A stretch of 64,000 nt of DNA. It comes from Perca fluviatilis. Lineage: Eukaryota; Chordata; Actinopteri; Perciformes; Percidae. Below the pieces are notes generated by a model. The model did not search any database. It worked only from the letters and a program-made list of their open reading frames with translations, and had not been told where the DNA came from. Positions 26,301-38,014 of this stretch are shown here, one piece after another. The first letter of the stretch is position 1, and each line of letters begins with the position of its first letter. The stretch covers positions 15,688,669 to 15,752,668 of the forward strand of contig NC_053126.1 of assembly GCF_010015445.1 (NCBI RefSeq), written 5' to 3'. Made by a program: the position numbers and the translations under genes.

Positions 26301-27976
26301 TCTCCACAAGAAATGCATTTTAGCATCTCCTCTCTTTCTAAAATAGTTTTATACACTTTACTTTGTCAGCTATTGTTTTGAATAACTAATCTACATACGT
26401 ATGTCTGTGGCACAAACTCATGTGACAGAAGTTCGGCTTAAGGCTTGAAAAAACAACAACAACAAAGTGAGACATTACCTGCTGAAGAAAGGTGACTGGT
26501 TATGTCTCTCCCTCCAGCTTTGTGAAGAAGGAGATGATGAGCCAGAACTTAATGCAGTGGACTGTGGCAGATGTGGCCAGTTACTTCTCAGCTGCGGGCT
26601 TTCCAGATCAGGCTGTGGCGTTTCGAACACAGGTCAGTACACCACCGCAAAACTGCCACAGAGGGCACTATATGTACACTGAAAACCACACATAGTCCAT
26701 CACCCAGTGTACTTTTAGAGGCAGTTAATATTAAAGGGTAACTACCGTTTCTTTTTTTTTTAAACCTGGACCCTATTTTCCTATGTTTTTGTGTCTAAGT
26801 GACTGATGGGAACAACAATCTTTGAAATTGGTCCAGTATTAAGCAAGAACGCTGCAGTCGGCGGCGAAACAAGGTACAATGTAATGTGATTGTTAATAGG
26901 TCAATTGTCCAGCTTGTATTTACCTTCACAAAAGTGCTCGTTTTCCCACTGACCGGCTCAGATTAATATTCTAAGTGTCTGGCAACATTATGGAAAGGAT
27001 TTCTAAGGAGGTCCACCTTTCTGTTAGAGAGTAAGATCCTTTTTTTAAACATGAAAATATCCGCAAAATCGCGTTCGCTAAACCCACCAGACTCCATGTA
27101 AATCAACAGTCATTTTAGCATCATTAAATACACTTCATTCAAAGTCGACAGAAACAAAATAAAACTATGAAAAGCCGTTTTGGGTCGTTTTTCCACTTTT
27201 CCAACCATCATAACTCTAGTTTTGGTTGAAATACACAAATTGTTTACCGATTTACATGTGAAAATATGTTGGCTCTATACACGCTAAAAGCATTGCTTTT
27301 TTAAATGGAGTCTGGTGGTTTTAACACTAGTGACTTCAGAGCTGTTTCTGGTTAAACAGAAAGGTCAGTGGCAAAAGGAGCACTTTTGTGAAGGTAAATA
27401 CAAGCTGGACAATTGCCCTATAAATGACTGCAGCGATCTTGCTAAATACTGGACCAATGTCAAAGATTGTTGTTCCCATCAGTCACTTAGACACAAAAAC
27501 ATAGGAAAATAGGTTGAAAAAAAACAGTAGTTACCCTTTAAGTGTGTTGAGCAGTCCAAAAGTAGTTGATGCTGTGATGACCAGTATCACTTTATTTGTG
27601 TACACCAAGCTGTATTGTAAAGGCTTCTAGTAAAGACAACTGGCTGTCTTGAGGTGTCTAGGAAAAATCCCATAATTTTAGGTTTTTAATATCTAATTGA
27701 ACTTAATACACCGTGCGTCCTGGTGGCCATTTAAAAATTACATTACATGAGTTACATTAAAAGATGTTAAGCATTCAGAAAATACCTTCAGAACCCTATG
27801 GGTGATGCTAACTGAGCTCTCCCCCACAGGAGATTGACGGGAAGTCTCTTCTCCTAATGCAGCGCAGTGACGTCTTGACTGGTTTGTCTATCAGACTCGG
27901 CCCTGCACTCAAAATCTATGAGCGCCATGTAAAGGTGCTGCAGAGGACCCACTTCTTGGAATATGAAGACCTCTGA
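17327..27976 (+). CDS. samd1: SAM domain-containing protein 1 (winged helix + SAM), seven exons
   Basis: Nuclear protein that in mammals binds unmethylated CpG islands through an N-terminal winged helix and works with the KDM1A repressor machinery (family knowledge). Exons 17327-17689, 20217-20559, 20956-21104, 21218-21278, 26186-26267, 26518-26632, 27830-27976 join in frame to 419 residues. Residues ~4-85 carry the winged helix ([20 protein letters not shown] and [14 protein letters not shown]); the middle is low-complexity, rich in Ser, Pro, Ala, Cys, Asp and Glu; the C-terminus is a SAM domain from [10 protein letters not shown] to [14 protein letters not shown]. The ATG has A at -3 and starts right at the winged helix, so the long Pro/Ala-rich N-terminus of mammalian SAMD1 is absent. 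Exon 1 lies in CpG-rich sequence. Same strand and order behind prkaca as in human. SAMD13, the short paralogue next to PRKACB, lacks the winged helix, so SAMD1 is the better name. Confidence 0.92.
17690..20216. other. samd1 intron 1
   Basis: No exon recognised. The first ~2 kb stays CpG-rich, continuing the island; several open frames here have no family resemblance. A-runs near 17940 and 19720. Confidence 0.5.
21993..22749. mobile_element. Nested TTAA-flanked fold-back element, 757 bp
   Basis: Starts AGTGATGGTTAGGAGTAATT and its reverse partner ends at 22749, flanked by TTAA (21989-21992 and 22750-22753). The arms are complementary nearly to the centre near 22290: both carry CCCTAGGGTCCTTTGCACC, GACCTCGAGCCAAACACC, CACTTGCCTGC and GCACTCGTC/GACGAGTGC-type blocks in opposite orientation. 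The right arm has about 150 bp extra. Sits inside the 3.1-kb element, so it is the younger insertion. Confidence 0.85.
23405..24215. repeat. Tandem repeat, about four units of ~200 bp
   Basis: The marker TTACAGTTTG recurs at 23419, 23621, 23823 and 24019 (spacing 202, 202, 196). Each unit shares CACTT(A/T)TACAACATCTACC, CTAACAACGGTGTCCG, GTTAATGAATATTTGTGAAG and CTTCAATCCTAGCTATGTG with few differences. Lies exactly between the inverted arms of the 3.1-kb element. Confidence 0.9.
25001..26185. other. Remainder of samd1 intron 4
   Basis: AT-rich; no exon, no clear transposon border seen. Open frames here have no recognisable product. Confidence 0.45.
26735..27537. mobile_element. TTAA-flanked fold-back element, 803 bp
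   Basis: Starts AGGGTAACTACCGTTTC and ends AACAGTAGTTACCCT between TTAA (26731-26734) and TTAA (27538-27541). Arms of roughly 200 bp pair with few mismatches: TTTTCCTATGTTTTTGTGTC, TAAGTGACTGATGGGAAC, CAATTGTCCAGCTTGTATTT and CACAAAAGTGCTC occur on the left and in reverse complement on the right. Lies in the last intron of samd1; no transposase frame. Confidence 0.88.
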
Positions 27977-29160
27977 ACTGGTGCTTCACATGACAGACAG
28001 ACAATTCTGCATTGACCCAAACGTGAATGCAGTGCCCTCTCCCATCTAGGTCCTGCCACCCACCTTCATATACACAATATGTAGAGGGTGAGTGGGGGGA
28101 AAGACTGCGGTGGAATTAACTTTCACTGTGAGAATGACCAGAAACTGAAAGACAGTCATCCTACCTCTCATTATGGTCTTTGGTTTTCAAATTGTTTTCG
28201 ATTTACCCATGTGGCCGTTCGATTGCATTGTCAAGGGAATAGACTGGTACGTTCAGTATGTTTGAAAGTGGAGTTGCAATGACCTTTCTGCAAGAGTAAA
28301 AGATAGATAAGCAGCCATTGAAGGGGACTGAGCCTTGCACCAAGTGGACCACCCATGGGTTAATGTACCCACAGAGACATGTTGCACTGCATTGTGCTGC
28401 GAGCAAAGCGTTGTCACAGTTTTGGGTCCACAAGAGAATGTTGGTTTGGCAGTGGCTCTAAAATTTCAACCTGCATCCTCGCTCGATCTGTTATGGTACC
28501 TTTTGTTACTCCAGAAAGTCTTTGTAAGTCACACAGATAAACATAAAGCACATCTATTGGGAGTTTTCCTTTTGATTCCGTTAAATGAAATGTTATCAAA
28601 GTGCTGGGGAAGTCAGATGCCTGACCCATCATGCCACCAATAGCTGCTGATGTTGGATTATGTCTTCAGTGTCTCTGTAACACAGAGATATAACCAATAT
28701 GATATACTACTACCTGCTGGTAAGGCAATATGTTGTGTGTATGTGTGTGTTTTTCTTTTCTTTTTCTATCTTATTTAGATCTGACTGTGGTCCAATTTAA
28801 TACAGTTGCATTTTGGGGAACAATTGCAGATAGATGTAACCAGGAAATGTGCAAACCAATGGGATTTGTTTTCATACATAAGCAAAATAAAGTAATAAAC
28901 TAGGAAATGTTATTGAAATACTGACTATTGTTTTAAATTTGGTCAGTGCCTGTTTACAGAGCAGATATTGTGATCAAATGCAATATTTTATGTTATCCAT
29001 TTATAATTTGTCCAGTGTCTCTGTTTTAATGTAAGCCAGCCTTTTGAATTGTAACATTCCATATGATGTAGTCTACATCTCTAATGTATCTCCTCCCCTT
29101 TTTATCTGTAATATTTGACACTTCTTCCAGAGTCACAAATAAAGCTTGTGTCCATCTCTT
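27977..29160 (+). other. samd1 3' untranslated region
   Basis: About 1.2 kb from the stop to AATAAA at 29138-29143; a further candidate AATAAA is near 28886. No coding exon. Open frames at 28203-28643 on both strands lie inside this UTR. Confidence 0.6.
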
Positions 29161-30349
29161 CAGTTACTTATTTTCTGATTTTTTTTTTTACCCATTACCC
29201 TATTACACTCGTTGTATTTATAGTTTGCCTAAAAACAATTGATTCAGTGGGTCAGCGTTGCCTTAAGAGGGTGTGAAGGCCCCTCTACAGTGTCAATCAA
29301 ATATTGCAAACAAACTTTCCACTTTAGATAGAAGTCCTGCTCGACACTGAATGGTCTCTTCACGCAGAAGTTCCTCATTTCATTTAAAAGGTTCAGTCGA
29401 TGCAGCATTCTGTGAAATGCACATTCAGTGAAAATGGAATAGCAAAGAATAAACAATTTTGCAAGTTTTTCCCACATCCTTATCCAATCCTGGAAAGCAC
29501 CACCAGATAAAGTCTCAGTATGTGTTTGTAGCTGCACAACTCTTCAGAATAGTATAAAAATAAAACATCGCCACAGCGCCAACAATGCAGAGAAACATAA
29601 TAATAAATATGTGTTATAAATATGTGCATATAATACTATGACAATGGTTTGATGACTAAAACCTTTTTTTTTTTTACTTCAATTGAACACTCTGCACTAT
29701 AATCATGTGTAAGTAAGGTATATTTTAAAGGATGTGCGTGTTAATGCTATCAGCAGTGTTTTTCTCTCCATTATTTTAGATATACAAGAAAAACACTTTC
29801 CCACCCATTCTATTTCTAACCCAGATAGCACTAGTACTATCATGGTGTAAATGTCACTTGGATCAGTAGAACACTGCAGGAGGCCACAAAGTTCTCAGCT
29901 CCAGGCTGCACACTAATTGGACACTGCAGATTAGCCTCTTGGTGGGAAACGTCACTGATCAGGTTGCCAAAATCTATGAAAACAATGTGATTTTTTTTTT
30001 AAACTAAACAGCACTCTCACTCAAACATGTTACAGCAGCGTAGCAAAATATTTTTTTCATCCTCTTGCTCTTCAATAGCACATACAACTTTAAATTAAGA
30101 CTTTGCGGCATTTACCTCTGATGGCTTCCTTTGCCTCTAACAGTCCTGCATTCACCGGTCCAACGCTCAGAGTAACCGTAACAGCTACTCCTTATGGAGT
30201 GACATGTAAGAAAATGTTACATGGAATCCATATGACCAAAATCCATCCATGCTGTTGACCTCAGCACACACTTTCTGACATCCAGTGGATGGAGAGGCCC
30301 TTAAAAAGAACCGGCTGTGTGTAGTGACCGTTGTTTTCTGTGCCCAGCT
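29161..30349. other. samd1-tecr convergent 3' interval
   Basis: The two genes end towards each other. The right part should hold the tecr 3'UTR, but no minus-strand AATAAA was found between 29161 and 30349, so the tecr 3' end is not fixed. Nothing else recognised. Confidence 0.4.
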
Positions 30350-30531
30350 CTACAGGATGAAAGGGAGTATGGAGGAGCGCAGGGTCGGATAATCTCTGAA
30401 CTCCTTTAAGTAGCCGCAGTGTTTGCCTTTGGCCCACACAGTCATCTGAATGAAGGCCACGAGAGTGAAGAAAGCCACAGGCACACACTGGGTCATCACT
30501 GTGAAGCCAATCCAGGTGCCCATCTGTGAGC

Positions 30532-30620
<89 letters not shown>

Positions 30621-33600
30621 AGTGTATTGAGATTTATGATGCATGTGTAGGACATAACCAGTAGATGGCAGCAAGAGTGCATTTTATGTTGCAAGAATGA
30701 AATACAAGTACTGGATACTATTGCTACTGGGTTGCATAGACATGCATAGACATGCATACAACAGTTGCCTTCAGTATTTCCATGTTGAAATGTGGAACGT
30801 TACTTGCTGCAAAACACAACTAATACCCAAACTAAAATGAGACAAAAAATCATTTGAATGACATATTATTCTTGGTCATGAAGAAGTAGAAAAACAAAAC
30901 CAAAAAACATGATTTAACATTAAAGGATAAGTTCCCAATTTGTCTAGTCTATCTTAAGACAATAGTTTATGGCCCAGGTTTAGCTTGCTTTAATCATTCC
31001 TCCTGTTTATACTGGTGTGTAAAATATCCTTTCCTAATGCGCTTCCAACACAAGAGATAGGGGGGCAAAATTCACAGGCCTCATTCTGTGCAAATATTTG
31101 TTTATCTAAAGCTACTGTGAGACTTCAGCAGTCTGAGCTTGTCAAATCAAGTGGATATCTACCAAAGTTATAGTCTTTTCAGTATACCGTTTCCTTTTTG
31201 TGTTTTCCAGACAGTATTTTCTTGTCCTGTTTCTGTTAAGAGTGGACTTAATTACCTCATATGTGTAGTTCGGACAAGAGACCAGCCAAAACATCCATGT
31301 GAAGGGATTTTTCGTTGGGTAAGGAATCTTCTTGATTTTTGAACCTGAGATGGGTAAAAACAAATAAAACATTGTATTGCCCCATACTGTTGGCTGCTTT
31401 AAAAACACTGTGTGCCTCGTTAGAGAATGCTCACCTGGTGGTTTGAGGTTACGAAGAGCGACATGGATGGAAAAATTCCCTACTTGACAGAACTGTGGGA
31501 ATAAAGACATCCAAAGATGACAATCTACAAAATAGTTTTTTTTTTTCATTTAATGTCTGGGAGATTCCTTTACTGAGCTGTGAATATACAACTTAAAGAG
31601 ATCTCAAACTTACCAAGAAAATATAAAGTCCTGTATTCACCTGCTGCTGCCCGTAATCTGTCGATGTGTCACAGAAAAATGGATTACGATGGAAGTCAAC
31701 TTCGACTGATGAGTTAACGTGAGAAGAAAATTACAGTGGTCTGCACTTACAGGGTGTGGTGTAGAGAGGGTGGTTAATGTAGTACGCCATCCAAGCTGCA
31801 GTGCACCAGTAATAGCCACAGTTCTGGAATACAGGAAGAGACTATCATAAGTCATACTGTCAAGATAAGGCTCCACATACATTTTGGTTCAGATTTCTGA
31901 GAATCACACAGCACAACATAATAATATACTGTATATCACATTCAAAAGTCAAAATTATGCAGCTCACTTACCTTAAATATGTTTCTGAGAGGCATGGTCC
32001 CATGGGAGATACGGTGGACAAACAGTGTCTCCAGGATCCTCTTGATGTAGTGGAAGGAGTGACACATGCAGGCCAAGCTGCAACAGGACATACACACTTA
32101 CATATTTAGCTGTGATTAATATGTGGCCTCACTGCAGTCCACCATTACACTTGGCCCTGACTCAGTGTCACCATATACTTCACTAGTGTTTGTCGTGTTA
32201 AGGTGGCATCTGTGCAAAGCCTGGGATTGTGTGATACACAGCAGCAACATTGCAACAGATCCCCGAAAACATGAGAAAGCTGACACTCACTGTACGACCC
32301 AGTGCTTGCTGCTGGTGAAGTCATATTTCGGAGAGTAGATGAAGGGAAGGTGGAAGTAGAACATTAAGTATATGACCAGTGGACCAACACACTCTGCTAG
32401 GAACACCTGAAGTGATCAAAGAAAAGACAGTTATGCTTTCATTTTGGTTTTTCTTTGTTTGCGACCAGATGAGAAGCAGTGCAGAAATATGCAAAAAGGC
32501 AGAACAGCACAAAACAAAGAAGCAATGAATGAATACATGAACGGCACTCCAAGTAACAGCTCTATTGATTAACTTCTCTAATACAATAGAGAATACACTA
32601 ACCAGTGAAATTAAAATATTTTCTCCCTGTTAGATCAGCCCAGTCTAAACCATCTGCCAAAGCATGCAACTGACACCAGTATGGCTCTGGCTTCTCTAAC
32701 AACCCACTTGTCTAATCCATTTTAAAACAAAAACCACCCATCTACTTCTATAACCATTCAGTGTAGCAATAATAGTATTCATTGTGCCCATGGAGCAAAT
32801 AAGACACTAAGACAGCTTGTAATACCAGCTTTCAACAAATGATATGATCAAGCGGCACAGCAGCACAGCTGGCAGTGAATTCGACCCACTGAATCAGCAC
32901 CTCGAGCAGAGCCCTGGCTAAGAGTGCCTGACCAATAGCTACTGGTGATCTCTGCTGGGGCAGGTCATTCTCCTTCCCCCGCCCACAGTGGCACCAGTCT
33001 GCAGCCTGGCAGGGTGCTGGGAGGTTATGTCAGGGTGGGTTAGAACAGGAAATGTAGAGACTGGGTGGGCAAGGGTGAGTCAAGAGGCACAGTGAAAGGC
33101 AAGTGAGAGGTCAGGGAGATAAACACCTTTGGAAAAAATGGTGCCGTGAGATTATATGTCCTAGGACAGAGAACAGGCGGTGCAGGAGGTGATAGAAAAA
33201 TGAACCACAGCAAATCACCTCTATCTGTCACTGTGGGTTGATATTTATATTCAAGAGTTACTGAGTGGGTGAGAGAGTGTCTGTATATATTTAAAGTACA
33301 AGAATCCTAAAAGGCCATACCAGTGGTTTTGCATGTTTCAGCCTATTAAGTACAAATGGTGTATACTCTGCAGAGCCTCTTTCCCTGATAGCCAGCTGAT
33401 GAAAAACGTTGCATTCATGCAGCCAAACACACAAACAATATCCAGAAGTGAAGCATGCAAGACCGTAAAAGGACCATGTGAATGTAATCATTTCTTGCAT
33501 TTAAAAGGTTGCTGTTCAGAGGATCAGATCTTGAATGCTTGAGCATCCTTGAAATCAGCCACAGGCAGATTGTTTTCAAAACATACTCAAAACTGAACCC

Positions 33601-35162
33601 TCAAATCTTGGCAAGTTGAATTTCATCAAAGGAAGGTGGAAATCAATCTAAACACATGTTATAAAGTGTACTTTAGGAAATAGCTTACAGTAATGTAAAA
33701 CATGCATAACATGCAGCACCTCTGTATGGTCCTACGTAGTGTGTGTCTGTGCACGTGTGGACTCACGGTTCCCCATGTGAGCTGAGGTCCTAGGTCACTG
33801 AAGTAAAAGCTGGCTGTGGTTCCCACAGGAAGTGTCTGCAGAATTTCCTCATCCCTGAGACATCTGGCCTCTGAAAAACATGACAGCCGAGATAAGACCA
33901 GACAGCATCCCATAACATTCAACTTCAACACCCATCCATCAACTGAATTGTATAAATGCAGATTTTTTTGTAAAAAACAAACAAAAACAAAAGCAGACGC
34001 ACTTGGATCCAAACGAAGGGACTGTCTGGCTGGATACCACTTTGGATCTGTTGAAATGGAGAGGAACTTAACTTTTGGCATGCTCGAGAGATTAGGCCTA
34101 TCTTTGTAAAAATGAAGATAGGAATAAATAGAAAATGTATTTTCTTAAACTTACATGATTTTTGAAACAAAGCTTTGATGTCGAAAACAGTGGCAGTTGG
34201 TTCCACCTGCAATCGAAATGTAAAAATGAACCATAAGATTATCAGCAACATTAGTGTGCAGACTGCCATGTTAACATTTACAAATCAATTTACAAGACAT
34301 GGAGTACAGACAATATAAAAGTATCTGTATTACTGTCTTTACTGCAGAAGTTTTCCTTTCTCTTGGAATTTGTCACGCTTGCATTTTTTTTACATTTTCA
34401 ATGCAATGTGATCCCTCACGTTTTCTGACAAGGCTCATTTATGCAAGCACATTTATACAAGCTGCTAATCATGTGTGCATGCCTGCCTGTTGGCCCAGTG
34501 CAGTACAGGCATGTGCTGTAGCTGCAACAGAAATTTCCTGTCAGATGAAGAGGGAATTCTCACCTCCTAACTGCAACCCTTGCTCAATTGAAACGTAACT
34601 GATAATGACTGCAACTTGACCGGGCCGCCTATGAAGTAGATGATTATCTGTAAAATTAGCCGTCTACTCACAATGCTGACCCTGCAGTTCTTGAGCTAAA
34701 ACAAACATGTTTTCCTCGGACTTCCCTGCAAAGTGATCACAGTTTCTGCGTGTGCTACTTTTAGAACAGACATGTTTCATGTTTCAATCATGAAACTTTA
34801 AAAGGATTGCACTGGGAGGTGATAAACTGTAGTAATTGACCATACAATCTATGGCAATCTATGGCATATCTATAAGTTCTCAAGCACTCTTTGCGCCTTT
34901 TGTTTAGGATTTAAACATCTGTTATTAAGCACCAGTTAAAGCAAGTATAAGTAAATCATTATGCTCAATATAAAAGGTGAGTGTAATCAGAAACCTTGTC
35001 CAGCAGCAGCAGTTTCTCTTTAGTCTTGGAGTCCAAGATCTCCACCTCAAAGTAAACAATCCTTTTGGCCTTTTTAGGAGGTTTCGGTTTTGGCCTTGAT
35101 GAAGACTTCTTTTCAGCATCTGCTCCATTTACACTCTTTGCCTCTAAAGCGAGTACATCCAT
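30350..35162 (-). CDS. tecr: Very-long-chain trans-2,3-enoyl-CoA reductase, eleven exons
   Basis: ER multi-pass membrane enzyme for the last (NADPH-dependent) step of very-long-chain fatty acid elongation; also linked to sphingosine-derived fatty-aldehyde metabolism. Exons read leftward: 35162-34995, 34206-34155, 34047-34003, 33870-33767, 32406-32291, 32077-31972, 31823-31751, 31657-31614, 31492-31435, 31344-31256, 30523-30350; they sum to 1029 bp, 342 residues. Seen: ubiquitin-like N-terminal part ([19 protein letters not shown]), the signature [13 protein letters not shown], and the C-terminal steroid-reductase-type domain with [19 protein letters not shown] and ending [10 protein letters not shown]. 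It carries about 34 extra N-terminal residues, Lys/Pro-rich ([12 protein letters not shown]), relative to the 308-residue human form. The donor after exon 1 (AAG/GTTTCT) is weak but the phase fits. The C-terminus fits TECR better than TECRL; which teleost duplicate (a or b) cannot be told. Divergent from dnajb1, as in human. Confidence 0.9.
30533..30614. repeat. (CA)n microsatellite in the last tecr intron
   Basis: About 40 CA units starting 10 bp upstream (in tecr sense) of the final tecr exon, on the minus strand a (TG)n tract just before the acceptor. Confidence 0.97.
30924..31245. mobile_element. Partial DNA-transposon repeat in tecr intron 10
   Basis: Begins TTAA-like ATTAAAGGATAAGTTCCC and contains CTTTAATCATTCCTCCTG, AGATAGGGGGGCAAAATTC and CAAATCAAGTGGATATC, a block I recognise as a very common fish interspersed repeat. 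Its right part runs to within about 10 bp of the donor of the tecr exon 31344-31256. Right terminus not seen. Confidence 0.5.
32407..33766. other. tecr intron 4
   Basis: No exon recognised; several open frames but no family match. No clear repeat border. Confidence 0.45.
34207..34994. other. tecr intron 1
   Basis: No exon and no clear repeat. Its donor (minus strand GTTTCT at 34994-34989) is weak. Confidence 0.45.
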
Positions 35163-37681
35163 GATACTGTTTAATCCCAAATCTCAGTAGCCTGTTGATG
35201 AAATAATCTGTGATACGTCCAATCACACTGGATGTCCTCTCCTGGTATGGGAAGCAACTCCCTGCTCACCCCTCAACGCAACTGTCAGTCCAACTCAAGC
35301 GTGTCTTCTTTGGTGCCTTTTGGACGCTCTGAATAGCCCCCCACGTCGAGAAGAAGTATGTGAGACCATAAACACTTTGATACGAGTGTATGGATGAGAG
35401 AGTGGAGGGAAAGTGAGCAGGGAAGAAAGGGAGAAGAAGTGGAAGAAGAGCTGGTCTAAGAATATGAAGTGAACCTGCTCCTCACCTGAATAACAGCCTC
35501 TTCATGATCCACAGCCCCCCTTCATGCTACAAAACGCACTGAAGACGAAACTGGAGAGCCCCAAGACATAATCCATAGCGCGCCATTTGCAAGGCTAAAT
35601 ATAAGTTGCCTGATTTGCTCTACACCAGCTTGGTAACCTTGGGCAGCCACATACAGCCCAACCCAGTGACACATGCCAATGTGCTCTCATTAGACCTATC
35701 TTATAGGCTATAAGACACATCTCCTGTCTGTTCTGCACCTCGCTTGTTACACAGTGACGAGCCCCATTAAAAGCCCGATCCATGGGATGTCAGACCTCCA
35801 CATGCCTTCCCCTCCCCCTGACCACCTGTGTGGCTGGTATTCTTTTCACTCCATGGCAAAGACAGACAGGTTTATTTCAGGGCCTGTGTGGCGCAAGCTT
35901 TGTGTGTTGAATAAACAACATGGTTTCTAAAATAGGCTATACTTCAAGGAGGTTCGTGGTGGGAGGAAGGTGTAGAAAATGCTGATTGGGAGAAGATCAA
36001 AAGATGCTTTTCGTCGCACACGGTCAACTGATCGTCGCACATAGCTAACTGCATATCTATATTCTGTGGTCTATTTATAACCAGCAGGAGCAGTGCAAGC
36101 AAGAAGCGGTATCACTGTTTGCATTCCAAGATAATTTTTAAGTCTTGTATCAGAAAAATCTCTGTGCTAAACATAATCCTTTTTTACACTCATGATCAGA
36201 AAGACACCATTGTATGGAAAAACAATCATCTCAAATATGTGCTGAACTAGACCTACTTGTTTTTCAAAGGTGGTAACATTTAGATCTGATGTAAGAGGAA
36301 TGCTGTGACATGGGACTCCATGAGTTCACTTATCCTCAGAGTGTCAGTCATTTTTATTCTCTTGTAGATACACTGTCACATTCACATTATTCAAAATACC
36401 CCCTTATCCCTAATGTGATTGAAGATTTGACATTAAAAGATAAGATAAGTGTAATGTAAGAGCTTTTAAATGGATGTTTTAAATGTTGTAAATGTATTAG
36501 GCTATCCTCGGATTCTAATCTCCCCTATTTGCTTTGGGAATTATTTTTTTATTTGCCTGGCAAATACTGTAACTTCATTAATTTCACTGAGATTTCCCTT
36601 CTGTGAACTGCAGCTGGTAGACAAAGAAACAGCAACGCTTGTTCAATATAAACACAATGGTTCTACAAAAGATATTACCTTTTACTTTTACATTTTACTA
36701 TATGCAAATTTGAGGAGTCTGTAGTTCTGATTAAAGAGAGGATAATTGATGCAAGCCTACACCTCCTGAGTCAGGACCTGCTAAGTCCTTCAAAAACCCC
36801 CCCCCCACACACACACACATTTTTTTTTTTTTTTTTTTTATTTTTTTTTTTTTTTTTTTCTTCCTCTCGCGCTTACTACTACTTACAACCAACCACACAC
36901 ACACACACACAAACAAACAGTTAATTTAGCCACCTTAGGTCTCAGAGCAATCCTGTGCACTTGTGTCAACATACACACAGTTGTCAGAGGTGTTGTATGT
37001 AATATTGTGTCCAGGGGAGACTGTAATAACAATACAACCTTCATGAAGTAGGATTTATTGCAGAGCTGTTGTGTTGGAATGCAATAATTTTAGCTAGGTG
37101 TACCTAATAAACTGACAACTGAGTGCACTTGGCACATAAAATTAATTCTGATTATATTAATTTATTCTCATCTATACCTACAGTATATACTTATTTCCAG
37201 TATGCCAAAAGTAAAAGGACTTATATGCAGTATGGCAAATTTCAGAAGTGTATATATTATAATACTGGATTTTAATTAGTGATGCATTATTGTGTACATT
37301 TATGTTGTAGCTGGTAAAGATAGGGCTAATTGTAAACACAGAATCTATAATAATATATAATTATTTATAGGCGAATCTGCAAAGTATCTAAAGCTGTCAA
37401 AGAGCGAGAAAGAACGGAAGAACCTGCGCATGCGTACTGGATTTAAAATATTATTAAAAGGGCCAATGGCTGATGGAAAAAGCAATTAATTTACTCCAGA
37501 TACCCAAACAAGACCAGTTTTATTCTGAAGAGCTGCTAATAAGTAGCTATATCGTTTTCAGGGTTTTAATTTAAAGACAGATATGGACACTTCTTAAATG
37601 TGGTTTAAACGAAACCGGAAGTTGTTGGCAGTGTATCCTCTCGGCTCGGTAGTGATGACACACATCAGCAGCATCAGCTTC
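35163..37681. other. Divergent tecr-dnajb1 intergenic region
   Basis: Upstream of both genes. Left part is simple; 36800-36910 holds C-run, CA and long T-run simple sequence. Near 37096 lies GTGTACCTAATAAA, the end of a common fish repeat. At about 37425 TGCGCATGCG resembles an NRF1 site. A second, proximal first exon for tecr (as in the shorter human form) was looked for and not found. Confidence 0.45.
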
Positions 37682-37694
37682 TTCCAGAAGTTTC
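37682..37694. promoter_or_regulatory. Heat-shock element upstream of dnajb1
   Basis: TTCCAGAAGTTTC is a perfect three-unit nTTCnnGAAnnTTCn array, the binding site of HSF1 trimers, about 320 bp before the dnajb1 ATG. HSF1 control is well known for this Hsp40; the site is seen, its use is inferred. Confidence 0.75.
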
Positions 37695-38014
37695 CTCGTA
37701 CTGTTTTTCAGCTCGGCGACAACACACGGACAGTCCTGTATGACCACATTGTTTTATTTTGTGCGGTTTAAGTTAACTGACATTCTTTCTCCTCGTCTCA
37801 GTTGTCTACGGACTGTGATAAGTGAGGGAAGCTAACCTTGACCGTTAGCTAACTAGCAGTAACTGTCCGCAGCAGTGACAGCTGAGGCGGCGGCGGTGGT
37901 GGAGCGGGCTAACCCGGCCCACAAACGGGACATCCTGATGCACTCAACAGAAACTGAAGCATCTGTGCTGAAAATGTCTTTATGAAGTCGAAGAAGAAGT
38001 GAGCGGTTATTGAC

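Noticed and set aside
30261..30757. 137-residue frames with a VCVCVC run
   Set aside because: Translation of the CA microsatellite fused to the last tecr exon; the true exon starts at 30523.
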